64,000 nt of DNA from Nitrospira sp. SG-bin2 (GCA_002083405.1 LVWT01000017.1:1-64000), one strand, 5' to 3'; numbered from the stretch's first letter, positions 50,947 through 60,818 are shown. A program made the numbers and translations. The notes: a model not told the origin generated them from the sequence alone.

Positions 50947-51744
50947 CTATTCTGCGTATTTTGGCACAGGAATGGTCTTGGCCGGCGAAACCGGTACGGC
51001 GGATTGGCGGATGAATTCGCCACAATAAGGGTTGAGGATGGGTTCATGGGTATGCCGCTGCCGTTGGGTGACCAGTTGCAGGCTTTGAGCGCTGATTTCG
51101 ACTCGGTCGATCAAGACGGATCGTGTCAGACGATCGGGAAGTCCCTGCATCGAAAACAATTGGTAGCTCAACAGCCAATCCAGCCGGTCTTTCTCCTGTT
51201 CCCTGATAATGAAGCGGGCCTCCGGTGACGGGGTTCCTTTGAAGAGCAATACCCAGATATTGGAGCGGAAGGCGGGGCTGGCCTGCTCTGCTGACGGGCG
51301 AAACTCGGGAATCAATGACGGCAGCTGGTCGATCGGCACGGGCGGGGACAACTCAATATCCACCAGGCGCACGAACAGGGGCCGGTCCTCGCGCTGGTCG
51401 TTCGGATCAGCCGTATAGCTGAACGAATAGCGGATATTCGTCCCGTTGCGTGTGAAGGTATAGACGTCTTCTCCGTTTTCCGGAGAGACTAACTTGCTGA
51501 AATAGCTCGACCAGTCGGTGATCGGATAATAGGTGAAGATGCGCAGGGCAGATTTTCGGTCGCGCACCGCCTGGGGGCGGCCCATCTTTGCATGCAGCTC
51601 TGCTTGAGTCAGGCCAAGAAAACCGTCTTCAAAGTAAGGCGCGGCGTCAACTTTCGGCGGACATAGCCAACACAAAACGACCAGGAGTACGGTGGTGAGA
51701 ACGGCTGGCCCAGCGATATAAGGTCGAATCAGTGGAGTAGCCAT
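50947..51744 (-). CDS. secreted protein, unknown function
   Basis: The 265-residue product from ATG 51744 has a signal peptide (AVLTTVLLVVLCWLCPPKVDA). It is beta-rich with LTQAELHAKMGRPQAVRDRKSALRIFTYYPI near the start and IWVLLFKG, but no known domain is recognised. It is divergent from metH. Confidence 0.62.
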   Translation of the reverse strand: MATPLIRPYIAGPAVLTTVLLVVLCWLCPPKVDAAPYFEDGFLGLTQAELHAKMGRPQAVRDRKSALRIFTYYPITDWSSYFSKLVSPENGEDVYTFTRNGTNIRYSFSYTADPNDQREDRPLFVRLVDIELSPPVPIDQLPSLIPEFRPSAEQASPAFRSNIWVLLFKGTPSPEARFIIREQEKDRLDWLLSYQLFSMQGLPDRLTRSVLIDRVEISAQSLQLVTQRQRHTHEPILNPYCGEFIRQSAVPVSPAKTIPVPKYAE

Positions 51745-51868
51745 AATAGGCGGGGATGGTATCGGCGGGTCTAAATCGATGTCAAGGATACCGCTTCTGT
51801 CGGGTTGCTGGTGCAGCATGCATCCAGTATGATCACGACTCAGTTTTTCAATTGGGGAGGATCGGGGG

Positions 51869-54800
51869 GTGACTACACAGATCAGGCAACAGGCTCAAAT
51901 CGAGGCGCTGCTCAAGGAGCGGATTCTCATTCTTGACGGCGCTATGGGGACGATGATCCAGCAGCGCAAGCTGGACGAAGCAGCGTTTCGAGGCGAGCGG
52001 TTCAAGGATTGGAAGAAAGATCTCAAAGGCCACAACGATCTCTTGAACATCACACAGCCGGCGATTATCGAAGACATTCATCGGCAATATCTGGAAGCCG
52101 GGGCCGATATCGTCGAAACCAACACGTTCAATTCTCAGTCGATCTCGCTGGCGGACTATCACATGGCGTCTCTCGGCTATGAACTGTCCAGGGCAGGAGC
52201 GGAGTGTGCCAGACGGGCGGTTGAGCAGGTTCAAGCGGCACAACCGGGGCGACAGTGTTTTGTTGCCGGAGCGATCGGACCGACCACCAAGACCTCATCG
52301 ATTTCAACGGATGTGAACAACCCCGCAGCCCGTGGGACGGTCTATGAAGAACTCGTGGCGGCCTATGGCGAGCAGGTACGCGGACTGTTGGACGGCGGGG
52401 CCGATCTTCTGCTGGTAGAGACCATCTTCGATACGCTGAACGCGAAAGCGGCATTCTTTGCGATCCAACAGGTTTTTGCATCAGGCGCCCGGCCTGTGCC
52501 GATTATGGCGTCGGTCACATTTATCCAGGCCGGAAGTAATCGAGGTGTCACAGGGCAGACCGTTGAGGCGTTCTGGAACTCCATTTCCCATGTGCCGCTC
52601 TTAAGTGTGGGAATGAATTGCGCGCTCGGGCCCAAAGAAATGCGCCCGTTGATCGAAGAATTGTCGCGCATTGCACCGATCTATGTGAGCGCCCATCCAA
52701 ATGCCGGATTGCCGAATCCGTTGCTGCCGACCGGTTTCCCTGAGACCCCGGACAGTCTGGCGCCGCAGCTGCGTGAGTGGGCACAGAACGGATGGCTCAA
52801 CATCGTGGGCGGTTGTTGTGGAACCACGCCGGCCCATATCAAGTCGATCGCCGGGGTGGTGCGCGATATCAGGCCGAGAACGATCCCGGCGGTGACTCCG
52901 TATACGAGGCTGAGCGGCTTGGAAGCAGTCACGATCCGTCCGGATTCCAATTTTGTGAACATCGGCGAACGAACCAATGTGACCGGATCTCCGGCCTTCG
53001 CCAGACTCATCCTGGCCGGCGACTATGAATCCGCACTCTCCGTGGCGCGCCAACAGGTTGAAGGCGGCGCGCAGATCATCGACATCAACATGGATGAGGG
53101 CATGCTGGATTCCAATAAGGCGATGGAAAAGTTTCTGCGCCTCGTCGCGTCGGAACCGGATATCTGCAAAGTGCCGATCATGGTCGATAGTTCCAAGTGG
53201 GAGGTGCTGGAAACGGGGTTGCGAAATATCCAGGGCAAAGCCGTCGTCAACAGCATCAGCTTGAAGGAAGGGGAGCAGAAGTTCATCGAACAGGCCACCC
53301 TCGTGCGCCGGTACGGCGCGGCGGTGGTCGTGATGGCGTTCGATGAAAAGGGTCAGGCTGACACGCTGGAGCGGAAGAAAGAGATCTGTGCGCGATCCTA
53401 TCGCATCCTGACCGAGCGGGTCGGGTTTCCACCCGAGGACATCATCTTCGATCCCAACGTTTTGACCGTGGCGACCGGGATCGAAGAACATAACGAGTAC
53501 GCGCTGAATTTTATCGAGGCGGCGCGCTGGATCAAGCGGAACCTGCCCGGAGCCAAGGTCAGCGGCGGTATCAGTAATATCTCCTTTTCGTTTCGCGGCA
53601 ACAATGTCGTGCGCGAAGCGATGCACTCGGCGTTCCTCTACCATGCGATCAAGGCCGGGCTGGACATGGGCATCGTGAATGCCGGACAACTCGCGGTCTA
53701 CGAGGAGATTCCAAAAGACCTGCTCGAACTGGTGGAAGATGTGTTGCTCAACCGGAGGCCTGATGCCACGGAACGGCTGGTGACGTTTGCCGAAACGGTG
53801 AAACAAAAGGGGAAAGTCGCGGTCAAGGACGATGAGTGGCGAAGCGGCACCGTCGAGGAGCGATTGTCCCATGCGCTGGTGAAGGGCATTACGGACTACA
53901 TCGATCAGGATACGGAGGAGGCCCGTCAAAAGTATCCCAAGCCGCTCTCCGTGATCGAAGGGCCCTTGATGGCCGGCATGAATATCGTGGGGGATCTGTT
54001 CGGGTCGGGCAAGATGTTCTTGCCTCAAGTAGTGAAGAGTGCGCGGGTGATGAAAAAGTCGGTGGCCTATCTGATGCCGTTCATGGAAGAAGAAAAAAAG
54101 CGGCTGGGCGGATACCAGGCGCAGGGCAAGGTGTTGCTCGCGACGGTCAAGGGCGATGTTCACGATATCGGAAAAAATATCGTCGGCGTGGTGTTGGGCT
54201 GCAACAACTATGAGGTCATTGACCTCGGTGTGATGGTCCCCTGCGAAAAGATTCTGTCGGCGGCGAAGGAACTGAAGGTCGATATCATCGGTTTGAGCGG
54301 GTTGATCACTCCCTCGCTTGACGAGATGGTGCATGTGGCGAAAGAGATGACTCGCGAAGGATTCGAGATTCCGCTGTTGATCGGCGGCGCCACCACGAGC
54401 AAGGCCCATACGGCCGTCAAAATTGCGCCTTCATATAGTCCGTCAGTCATCCATGTGCTGGATGCGTCCAGGGCCGTCGGCGTGGTATCGAACCTTATCA
54501 GCCCCGCTCAGAAGCCCGGGTTTGTGCAGGAAGTCCGGAATGATTATGACCGTATGAGACAGATCCATCAGGGCAAGGGAGAAAAACCGGTGCTGCCGAT
54601 CGCCCGTGCCCGCGCCAATCGTCCGGTCACCGACTGGGCTGCGCTCGATATTCCGACGCCCGGTTTTCTGGGCGTCCGGGTGATCGCGGACCAATCGTTG
54701 ACCGGCCTGATTCCCTTCATCGACTGGTCGCCGTTCTTTCATACCTGGGAGTTGAGGGGGCGCTATCCGGCGATCTTTGATGATGCCACGGTCGGAGTGA

Positions 54801-55585
54801 AGGCCAAGGAATTGTACGATGACGCACGACGGCTCCTGGATGAGATCGTCCGGAAGAAACTGCTGCGCGCCAAAGGGGTCTATGGATTCTTCGCGGCCTC
54901 CGGTGTGGGTGACGATATCGAGCTGTATACGGATGCGTCGCGTACGGCTGTACTTACGACGGTCCATACGCTGCGGCAACAAGCCGAAAAGCCTGACGGG
55001 CAGCCCAATCGTGCGTTGTCCGACTACATTGCGCCGAAGGATTCCGGGCGAAAGGATTTCCTCGGAGCCTTTGCGGTGACGTCCGGCATCGGCATGGAGG
55101 AACTCTGCGAACGCTTCGACAAGGATCACGATGACTATAATTCAATCATGGCCAAGGCGTTGGCGGACCGGTTAGCCGAGGCCTTCGCCGAGTATCTCCA
55201 TAGGAAGGTGCGAGAAGAATGGGGATACGGCAAATCCGAACGACTGACGGCTGACGATCTCATTCGTGAAAAGTATCGCGGCATCCGTCCCGCGCCGGGG
55301 TACCCGGCGTGCCCGGACCATACGGAGAAGCGGCTGTTGTTCGATCTGTTGTCGGTCGAACAGGCTGTCGGCATCACGTTGACGGAAAGCTTTGCCATGC
55401 TGCCGGCTGCCGCCGTCAGCGGATTCTACTTCGCCCATCCGGACGCTAAGTATTTTGCCGTTGGTAAGATCGGGAAAGACCAAGTCGAGGACTACGCTCT
55501 CCGTAAGGGGATGGACCAACGCACGATTGAACGCTGGCTTTCGCCCAATCTCAATTATGAACCGGGCTCAACTGGGCGAGCGTGA
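51869..55585 (+). CDS. metH: cobalamin-dependent methionine synthase
   Basis: The 1238-residue enzyme methylates homocysteine from methyltetrahydrofolate through cobalamin. Domains in order are: homocysteine-binding module (ILDGAMGTMIQ near 28; zinc-ligand GGCCGTTP near 314-321), pterin module (FVNIGERTNVTGSPAF), cobalamin cap and domain (DVHDIGKN near 764-771 with the axial His), and reactivation domain (RPAPGYPACPDHTEK). GTG start with a strong GGGGAGGATC upstream. No B12 riboswitch is visible in the 49-base leader. Confidence 0.96.
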   Translation: MTTQIRQQAQIEALLKERILILDGAMGTMIQQRKLDEAAFRGERFKDWKKDLKGHNDLLNITQPAIIEDIHRQYLEAGADIVETNTFNSQSISLADYHMASLGYELSRAGAECARRAVEQVQAAQPGRQCFVAGAIGPTTKTSSISTDVNNPAARGTVYEELVAAYGEQVRGLLDGGADLLLVETIFDTLNAKAAFFAIQQVFASGARPVPIMASVTFIQAGSNRGVTGQTVEAFWNSISHVPLLSVGMNCALGPKEMRPLIEELSRIAPIYVSAHPNAGLPNPLLPTGFPETPDSLAPQLREWAQNGWLNIVGGCCGTTPAHIKSIAGVVRDIRPRTIPAVTPYTRLSGLEAVTIRPDSNFVNIGERTNVTGSPAFARLILAGDYESALSVARQQVEGGAQIIDINMDEGMLDSNKAMEKFLRLVASEPDICKVPIMVDSSKWEVLETGLRNIQGKAVVNSISLKEGEQKFIEQATLVRRYGAAVVVMAFDEKGQADTLERKKEICARSYRILTERVGFPPEDIIFDPNVLTVATGIEEHNEYALNFIEAARWIKRNLPGAKVSGGISNISFSFRGNNVVREAMHSAFLYHAIKAGLDMGIVNAGQLAVYEEIPKDLLELVEDVLLNRRPDATERLVTFAETVKQKGKVAVKDDEWRSGTVEERLSHALVKGITDYIDQDTEEARQKYPKPLSVIEGPLMAGMNIVGDLFGSGKMFLPQVVKSARVMKKSVAYLMPFMEEEKKRLGGYQAQGKVLLATVKGDVHDIGKNIVGVVLGCNNYEVIDLGVMVPCEKILSAAKELKVDIIGLSGLITPSLDEMVHVAKEMTREGFEIPLLIGGATTSKAHTAVKIAPSYSPSVIHVLDASRAVGVVSNLISPAQKPGFVQEVRNDYDRMRQIHQGKGEKPVLPIARARANRPVTDWAALDIPTPGFLGVRVIADQSLTGLIPFIDWSPFFHTWELRGRYPAIFDDATVGVKAKELYDDARRLLDEIVRKKLLRAKGVYGFFAASGVGDDIELYTDASRTAVLTTVHTLRQQAEKPDGQPNRALSDYIAPKDSGRKDFLGAFAVTSGIGMEELCERFDKDHDDYNSIMAKALADRLAEAFAEYLHRKVREEWGYGKSERLTADDLIREKYRGIRPAPGYPACPDHTEKRLLFDLLSVEQAVGITLTESFAMLPAAAVSGFYFAHPDAKYFAVGKIGKDQVEDYALRKGMDQRTIERWLSPNLNYEPGSTGRA

Positions 55586-55730
55586 AACGTGAAAAGTAAG
55601 GAGCGTAGGGGAAGAATGGTTGATGGTCGGAATGGAAGAGGGAACAGGGGTGAGGGGCCGTTCCTCATTCGTCAATCGATACGGACCACTTACCACTCAC
55701 TACTTGCTACTTGCCACTCATATTCAGACT
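55583..55730. repeat. GTGAAACGTGA / TTGCCACTCA inverted repeat
   Basis: CGTGAAACGTGAAAAGTAAG at the left and TACCACTCACTACTTGCTAC then TTGCCACTCA at the right are purine-rich and pyrimidine-rich counterparts that can pair loosely. It fills the gap after metH and touches the stop of the next gene. Confidence 0.5.
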
Positions 55731-56230
55731 GCCGACGATAGGAAATCGTCTTGAAGGTTGACGGCGGCGCCGCGAAGCGCATTCACGATCCGGTGGTACC
55801 GTTCGCCTGCCCAGTGGTTGAATGACTCGGCGTCAGGAAAAACGAGGTCCCAGGCTTTGGCAGCGTCCAGTAGGAGCAGTTGCTGAGGCCTGTTGTCTCC
55901 GGGAAAGAGGACGATGAGTACGGCGGAATTGCCTGTGAGGCTGATGTCGGTAAAGATATGCAGGGTTGCGGAGGAGGGCAGGGTTGCCTCGCGCGATGCC
56001 GCTTCAACAAGAGGCTGATAGAGACGTCGAAGAAACTGCGAGGTTGCTTCGTGAGGGTTTACAGGAGTCAGCAAGCGCGGGTTCGGTTTCTCGCCGAAGA
56101 GATTTTCGGTGAGGTAGGTAGCAGCCTCCCACGTCGGCATGGCGCCTGAGGTTACGAGAGCTTCACAGAGATAGGCAATCCAGTTTCTGTGCTCCGTCCG
56201 ATTCCGAGCCGTCACCGTTTTCTTTGCCAT
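55724..56230 (-). CDS. unknown protein
   Basis: The 168-residue product from ATG 56230 (GGAGG ten bases upstream) is mostly helical and soluble (TEHRNWIAYLCEALVTSGAMPTWEAATYLTENLFGE) with a central beta region LHIFTDISLTGNSAVLIVLFPGDN. No family recognised. It is convergent with metH. Confidence 0.6.
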   Translation of the reverse strand: MAKKTVTARNRTEHRNWIAYLCEALVTSGAMPTWEAATYLTENLFGEKPNPRLLTPVNPHEATSQFLRRLYQPLVEAASREATLPSSATLHIFTDISLTGNSAVLIVLFPGDNRPQQLLLLDAAKAWDLVFPDAESFNHWAGERYHRIVNALRGAAVNLQDDFLSSAV

Positions 56231-56358
56231 CACCGGCAATCCTCCCGTCTTCATGTTGTTGTGGCACGTCAACGCGCTGCTCCGGTTGTTCGATAGCCAC
56301 GCGGCGCAGGCCTCCCGCCGATGCCGCGATGAACCATCATGAATAATGGAGCAAGTTT

Positions 56359-57501
56359 CTAGGAGTCGAGGGGGGGGTCGGGGGGGGTCGGGTCGGCGTA
56401 TTGGTCGCGGATTCGCACAAGTTCGTCTGTAGACGAAAAGAAGATGTCGAGCAGTTCGGGATCGAAGTGTTCGCCGCGGTGTTTGAGCATGAGTTCGATC
56501 GTATGGCCGATCTCAAATGCCGGTTTGTAGACGCGCTGGGTTGTGAGCGCATCGAATGCATCGGCGATCGATGCGATGCGGCCTTCGATGGGAATCGCTT
56601 CCCCTTTGAGGCCTCGTGGATAGCCGGTGCCGTCGAATCGCTCGTGGTGAGTATAGGCGATGACGGCCGCGACTTTGAGCAGTTCTGCGTCTGATCCGCT
56701 GAGGATGCGATAGCCGATCTCCGCATGCTGTGCAATCACTCCGAATTCTTCCTGGGTGAATTTCCCCGGTTTCAATAGGACATGATCAGGAGTGCCGATC
56801 TTGCCGATATCGTGCATGGGACTGGCCGTGCGGATCAGGTCGCACCGATCGGAGGACAGCCCGCACCGGCGCGCGAGCAACTCACAGTAGTGACTCATTC
56901 GGTGAATATGCCGGGCGGTCGAGCTGTCACGAAACTCGGCGGCGATGGCCAAGCGCTGAATGGTTTCTTCTCGCGAGAGGCGCAATTCTTTCTCACTGCG
57001 CTCCAGCCAGTCCAGCGCCTGCTGCAAGGCTACGGTGCGGGTGCGCACAATATCTTCGAGATTTTCCCGGTGAAAACGGTTTTCTAATTCCAGCTTGCGG
57101 CGGCGAAGGGCGTTGGCCACGTTGATCAGCACCTCGCTGGACTCGAAGGGCTTGACGATGTAGCCGAACGCGCCCACCTCGATGGCTGCGTTGGCCAGAA
57201 CCGAGCTGTCGAGTCCCGTGACCATGATGGCGGCGGTCTCCGGACGTTCCGAGAGAATATTTCGGACCAGGTCCATACCGGACTCACCGGGCATGTTCAC
57301 GTCGCACAGCATGAGCGCGAAGGGGTGGGTGTCCAATTTTTTGCGCGCCTCGCGGGCGTCGGCGGCGAAATCGACGGGGTATCCGTGAGGGCTGAGGAGA
57401 TAGCCGATCACTCGCCGGATGGGTTCTTCATCATCGACAATCAGAATGTTGCGGTTGTCGAGCAAGGCTTGGTGCGCATTTCGATCTAGGGGTGTTTGCA
57501 T
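56359..57501 (-). CDS. response regulator with HD-GYP domain
   Basis: The 380-residue protein has an N-terminal receiver (ILIVDDEEP, phospho-Asp in LCDVNMPG, conserved KP) followed by a coiled-coil linker and an HD-GYP domain (HDIGK near 230; YTHHERFDGTGYPRGLKGEAIP). HD-GYP enzymes hydrolyse c-di-GMP. The C-terminal end is coded by poly-C tracts (C8-GA-C8) giving a Pro/Asp-rich tail, a region prone to slippage. Confidence 0.93.
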   Translation of the reverse strand: MQTPLDRNAHQALLDNRNILIVDDEEPIRRVIGYLLSPHGYPVDFAADAREARKKLDTHPFALMLCDVNMPGESGMDLVRNILSERPETAAIMVTGLDSSVLANAAIEVGAFGYIVKPFESSEVLINVANALRRRKLELENRFHRENLEDIVRTRTVALQQALDWLERSEKELRLSREETIQRLAIAAEFRDSSTARHIHRMSHYCELLARRCGLSSDRCDLIRTASPMHDIGKIGTPDHVLLKPGKFTQEEFGVIAQHAEIGYRILSGSDAELLKVAAVIAYTHHERFDGTGYPRGLKGEAIPIEGRIASIADAFDALTTQRVYKPAFEIGHTIELMLKHRGEHFDPELLDIFFSSTDELVRIRDQYADPTPPDPPLDS

Positions 57502-57967
57502 GGGTGTCGGTGGTTAACTGAATTCGAAGGTTGCTGTTATTGGTCTTATGTGTGTATCGGTTGATTCGGTCCTATCTGAAGGACTGAAAAGAATCTATAA
57601 CTCGAATGCACCTTTTGTGCCATTTAAAAATCATTTGGTGCGACGTGGTGTTTGAGAGTAAATCCATTTTCTAAAAGTGGGTATGCGAGATGAATCACTA
57701 GACCTGTGGTGCTGTTTGTCATGTTGAGCGCCATCAGTGAAGTGATGCAGTGATCGACAATATCTCAATCCGCTATGAAATTGGTGTACAGAATTATCCG
57801 TGGTGGTCTCCGAATTTTGTACAAGTCGGTGTACAAGTCGGATAGATCGTGAGGATCGGTGCAATGAAATTATCTCAACCGTGCCACAATTCCTGAAGCA
57901 GCCGATCGTTTGCGCTTTCTTCAGGTCTTCACTATAATCGCAGGAATATTGAAGAAAGGGATCTGGA
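57502..57967. other. 466-bp intergenic region with rph promoter
   Basis: The stretch is AT-richer than average. It contains a tandem repeat of TGTACAAGTCGG near 57815-57842 and a promoter (57910-57938). A 116-codon minus-strand frame opposite it has no ribosome binding site and odd composition. Confidence 0.5.
57910..57938 (+). promoter_or_regulatory. sigma-70-type promoter for rph-rdgB
   Basis: TTGCGC (57910-57915), a 17-base spacer, and a perfect TATAAT (57933-57938) lie 30 bases before the rph start. Confidence 0.6.
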
Positions 57968-58711
57968 ATGAGTGGAATCAAGGGTTTTGTTCGGGTCGAT
58001 GGGCGGCAACAGGATCAAGTACGCCCGGTTAAGGTGACAAGAAACTTCATCAAACATGCCGAGGGGGCCGTTCTCATTGAAATGGGGGATACCAAAGTCA
58101 TTTGCACGGCTTCGGTGGAAGAAAAAGTGCCTCCGTTTTTGAAGGGGAAAGGGACCGGGTGGGTGACGGCAGAATACTCGATGCTGCCACGCGCGACCCA
58201 TGAACGGACGTCGCGGGAAGCCGTAAAAGGAAAACAGGGCGGGAGAACCTTGGAAATTCAACGGTTAGTGGGCCGTTCGCTGCGCTCGGTGACCGATCTG
58301 TCTCAATTGGGTGAACGTTCGATTTGGCTCGACTGCGATGTGATCCAGGCGGATGGGGGGACCAGAACGGCATCAATTACCGGTGCGTTCATCGCCTTGG
58401 CCGATGCCTGTCTTGCGCTCAAGAAGAAGGGGCTGATTAAGCGGCTGCCGCTGATCGACTACCTGGCTGCTGTGAGCGTGGGGAAGGTGGGCGGCGAAGT
58501 GATGGTAGATTTGGCCTATACCGAAGATTCGATGGCTGAAGTGGACATGAATCTCGTGATGACCGGCCGGGGCCGGTATGTCGAAGTACAGGGAACAGCG
58601 GAACGCACACCCTTTGCGAAGCAGGACTTGGACGAATTCTTAGCGTTGGGTTGGCAGGCGATCCAGCAATTAACTGTGATTCAGAAAGAATTGATCGGCG
58701 AGCTGGATTGA
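57968..58711 (+). CDS. rph: ribonuclease PH
   Basis: The 247-residue phosphorolytic exoribonuclease trims tRNA 3' ends. It carries the family motifs RPVKVTRNFIKHAEGAVLIEMGDTKVICTA, RSLRSVTDLSQLGERSIWLDCDVIQADGGTRTASITGA, and EVQGTAERTPF. Start ATG with AAAGGGATCTGG upstream. It is followed 1 base later by rdgB, the usual pairing. Confidence 0.96.
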   Translation: MSGIKGFVRVDGRQQDQVRPVKVTRNFIKHAEGAVLIEMGDTKVICTASVEEKVPPFLKGKGTGWVTAEYSMLPRATHERTSREAVKGKQGGRTLEIQRLVGRSLRSVTDLSQLGERSIWLDCDVIQADGGTRTASITGAFIALADACLALKKKGLIKRLPLIDYLAAVSVGKVGGEVMVDLAYTEDSMAEVDMNLVMTGRGRYVEVQGTAERTPFAKQDLDEFLALGWQAIQQLTVIQKELIGELD

Positions 58712-58712
58712 C

Positions 58713-59306
58713 GTGCCGGTGATGAAGGAAATCGTACTGGCAACCAGAAACCGCCACAAAGGCTCTGAGTTAGCCGCGCTCTTGGGTGATCTGGGCATCA
58801 CGATCAGGACATTGGAGGAGTTTCCCCATGTGCCGGAGGTCGTTGAAGATGGAGCCACCTGTGAGGCCAATGCCATCAAGAAAGCGCGGGAGGTTGCGGC
58901 AGCAACCGGCCTTCCTGCAGTAGCCGACGATACGGGATTGGAAGTTGATGCATTAAACGGGCGACCCGGGGTCTATGCTGCGCGTTATGCCGGGGAGCAT
59001 GCGACATACGAGGATAATTGCCGGAAGCTGATCCAGGAATTGCGCGGAGTCCCTCCCATGCAACGGACCGCCCGATTCATTACCGTGGCGGCGCTTGTGC
59101 TGCCTTCCGGGGGTGGGGTGCAAGTCGCGACCGGCGAATTGAGTGGGAGAATTACAGAAGCGCCGGTTGGTTCGAAGGGGTTCGGTTATGATCCGGTGTT
59201 TTTCGTACCTGAGATGGGAAAAACACTGGCCGAATTGACGCCGGACGTAAAAAACCGTATCAGTCATCGGGCCAAGGCCTTTCTGAAGTTGCGAGATCTG
59301 TTGTAA
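58713..59306 (+). CDS. rdgB: dITP/XTP pyrophosphatase (RdgB/HAM1)
   Basis: The 197-residue enzyme cleans non-canonical purine nucleotides. The motifs are IVLATRNRHKGSE, the FPHVPEVVEDGATCEANAIKKAREVA segment, ADDTGLEVDALNGRPGVYAARYAG, and GFGYDPVFFVPEMGKTLAEL. GTG 58713 or ATG 58722 is the start. Follows rph. Confidence 0.95.
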   Translation: MPVMKEIVLATRNRHKGSELAALLGDLGITIRTLEEFPHVPEVVEDGATCEANAIKKAREVAAATGLPAVADDTGLEVDALNGRPGVYAARYAGEHATYEDNCRKLIQELRGVPPMQRTARFITVAALVLPSGGGVQVATGELSGRITEAPVGSKGFGYDPVFFVPEMGKTLAELTPDVKNRISHRAKAFLKLRDLL

Positions 59307-59389
59307 GTGCTGAGTAATCAGTGCGAAGCTGTTGCGATCGGTGATTGCTGAATGGACTGAGGACTCAATCCTCAGCACTGTGAAAACGT

Positions 59390-59467
<78 letters not shown>

Positions 59468-59544
59468 TATAATCAAGCATTTGTTCGCCTTCCCCTTCCC
59501 ACTCCTCTTGTTCCGTTCAGGTCCCCCGTGGCCGGAAGACCGGG

Positions 59545-59757
59545 TTACAGAAGAGAGGTGGCGTTTGGCATATGGCCGATTGCGGCCCAGGACAGCATCG
59601 CAATCAACTCTTCAAGACAGCACGATTGGAACAGCAGGATTGCACCGAAGAAAATGGCAAAGATCGTGGGCCAGACCATCGAGAGAGAGCCAATAACTAA
59701 GACGAACGTGATCACCGACAACGCCACCTGGAGGTACTGTCTCTTGGCCTTGATCAT
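59545..59757 (-). CDS. small two-helix membrane protein
   Basis: The 70-residue product has two hydrophobic segments (QVALSVITFVLVIGSLSMVW, then IFAIFFGAILLFQSCC) and a strong AAAGGAGT seven bases upstream of the ATG. It is one of a run of small minus-strand genes. No family recognised. Confidence 0.65.
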   Translation of the reverse strand: MIKAKRQYLQVALSVITFVLVIGSLSMVWPTIFAIFFGAILLFQSCCLEELIAMLSWAAIGHMPNATSLL

Positions 59758-59858
59758 GGAAGACTCCTTTGTGTGCTCTCGCCTGGAAGACTAAATAGTA
59801 TTCCTGGTTAATGAATTGTGATGAATCAACAATGCCCCCTGCACACAACAGTTGTACC

Positions 59859-60089
59859 TTAGACATTCTTACGCACTTTCGGGAGGCTTTGAAGCAAGAC
59901 GTTGAGTGCGCTCCGCACCCCCCTGGTCATATGGCGAAGTTCTTGTCCCGTATGCTGCAGCGGAACCATCCGCCGTCGTTGCCAGCCCCTGAGCGCGAAG
60001 GCTTTTCCCGGCTGCCTATACGGCTTTTCACATACCACGACGAACTCCTGTCCATGGTCGTCTTCCATGATGAACCCCTTTACATCCAT
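59859..60089 (-). CDS. small basic protein, unknown function
   Basis: The product is 76 residues (or 69 from the second ATG); both starts have GGGG-type ribosome binding sites. It is Arg/Gln-rich and soluble (FALRGWQRRRMVPLQHTGQELRHM). No family recognised. An overlapping plus-strand frame is less likely. Confidence 0.45.
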   Translation of the reverse strand: MDVKGFIMEDDHGQEFVVVCEKPYRQPGKAFALRGWQRRRMVPLQHTGQELRHMTRGVRSALNVLLQSLPKVRKNV

Positions 60090-60447
60090 TACAGCCCCTC
60101 ATGTTCTTTGCATATGTTCGTCAGCAACACTGTGGCCCCCTACGCCGTTCACTAGCGTTCCGTCCCACCGCCAGTACTGCGCCGGAGAGGCCTGCATGGC
60201 CAGCATCCTCGCAGCCACCTCTCCAAGTCCCCCTGGTTCGAGCAACGATGCACGCTGCCGCAGCAATTTACCGTCCGCAGCCTCGGTTCCACGGCCGGCG
60301 CCTCTTTATCGCAGTATCGAAGTGAGGCGCCGGATAAATCCCTCCAGCAGGCGTCGTTGTTCTACTCAAGATCTCATCCCGGCTCGTGTCTAACCCAGTG
60401 TCTCGCGATCGTAATGTGTAGGGTGATAGACAGCCGCGTCACTGCGA
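60090..60447. other. 358-bp stretch without a supported gene
   Basis: Frames on both strands lack ribosome binding sites or recognisable sequence. It lies inside the run of small minus-strand genes and could be part of their transcript. Confidence 0.4.
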
Positions 60448-60531
60448 TTACTCTTGAGCCTGACCGATCGTTGCATACATCAAGCCGATTGTGGCACTGA
60501 TGAAGAGTACTTCTAGAATTAATCCCATCAT
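60448..60531 (-). CDS. 27-residue membrane micropeptide
   Basis: The peptide MMGLILEVLFISATIGLMYA... has one helix and a short polar end. A strong AAGGGGG lies seven bases upstream of the first ATG. It is 54 bases downstream of the next micropeptide. No family recognised; comparable in size to small subunits of terminal oxidases or ATPases. Confidence 0.55.
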   Translation of the reverse strand: MMGLILEVLFISATIGLMYATIGQAQE

Positions 60532-60585
60532 GGTTTTGCACCCCCTTCCCTCCTGCAGAGTTCGTAACAAGGCTCTCCTCACGTC

Positions 60586-60672
60586 TCAGATCTTGTGGAG
60601 TAGCATCGCCAACCCGATAACTGTGAAACCCATCGCGAGCGTGATCGTCAACATCGCCAGGTCACTCAGCAT
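60586..60672 (-). CDS. 28-residue membrane micropeptide
   Basis: The peptide MLSDLAMLTITLAMGFTVIG... forms one transmembrane helix followed by HKI. GGGAGGG lies seven bases upstream. It is probably the first or second gene of the run that starts at the -24/-12 element (60819-60834). Confidence 0.58.
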   Translation of the reverse strand: MLSDLAMLTITLAMGFTVIGLAMLLHKI

Positions 60673-60818
60673 GTTCGTGCCCTCCCTTTTGATATGTCCA
60701 TCGTGATTCATTCACGAGGAGATTGCGTTGCGTGCTCGAATTCCGATCATGGATTCCGGTTCTGCGTTGAACGGTTCCGCATCAAGAATCCTCCGGAGTT
60801 TCTTCATGAGAAGTACGT

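Noticed and set aside
51820..51868. B12 riboswitch upstream of metH
   Set aside because: The gap is only about 49 bases free of genes and has no B12-box-like sequence.
52601..54409. 602-codon open frame opposite metH
   Set aside because: It is antisense to a clear cobalamin-dependent methionine synthase; the frame is open because of GC-rich codon use. No ribosome binding site and no recognisable domain.
57631..57981. 116-codon minus-strand frame in the gap before rph
   Set aside because: Runs through the rph promoter, has no ribosome binding site, and has unusual residue composition.
59811..60155. 114-codon plus-strand frame
   Set aside because: Overlaps the minus-strand small genes, which have better ribosome binding sites and hydrophobic patterns.
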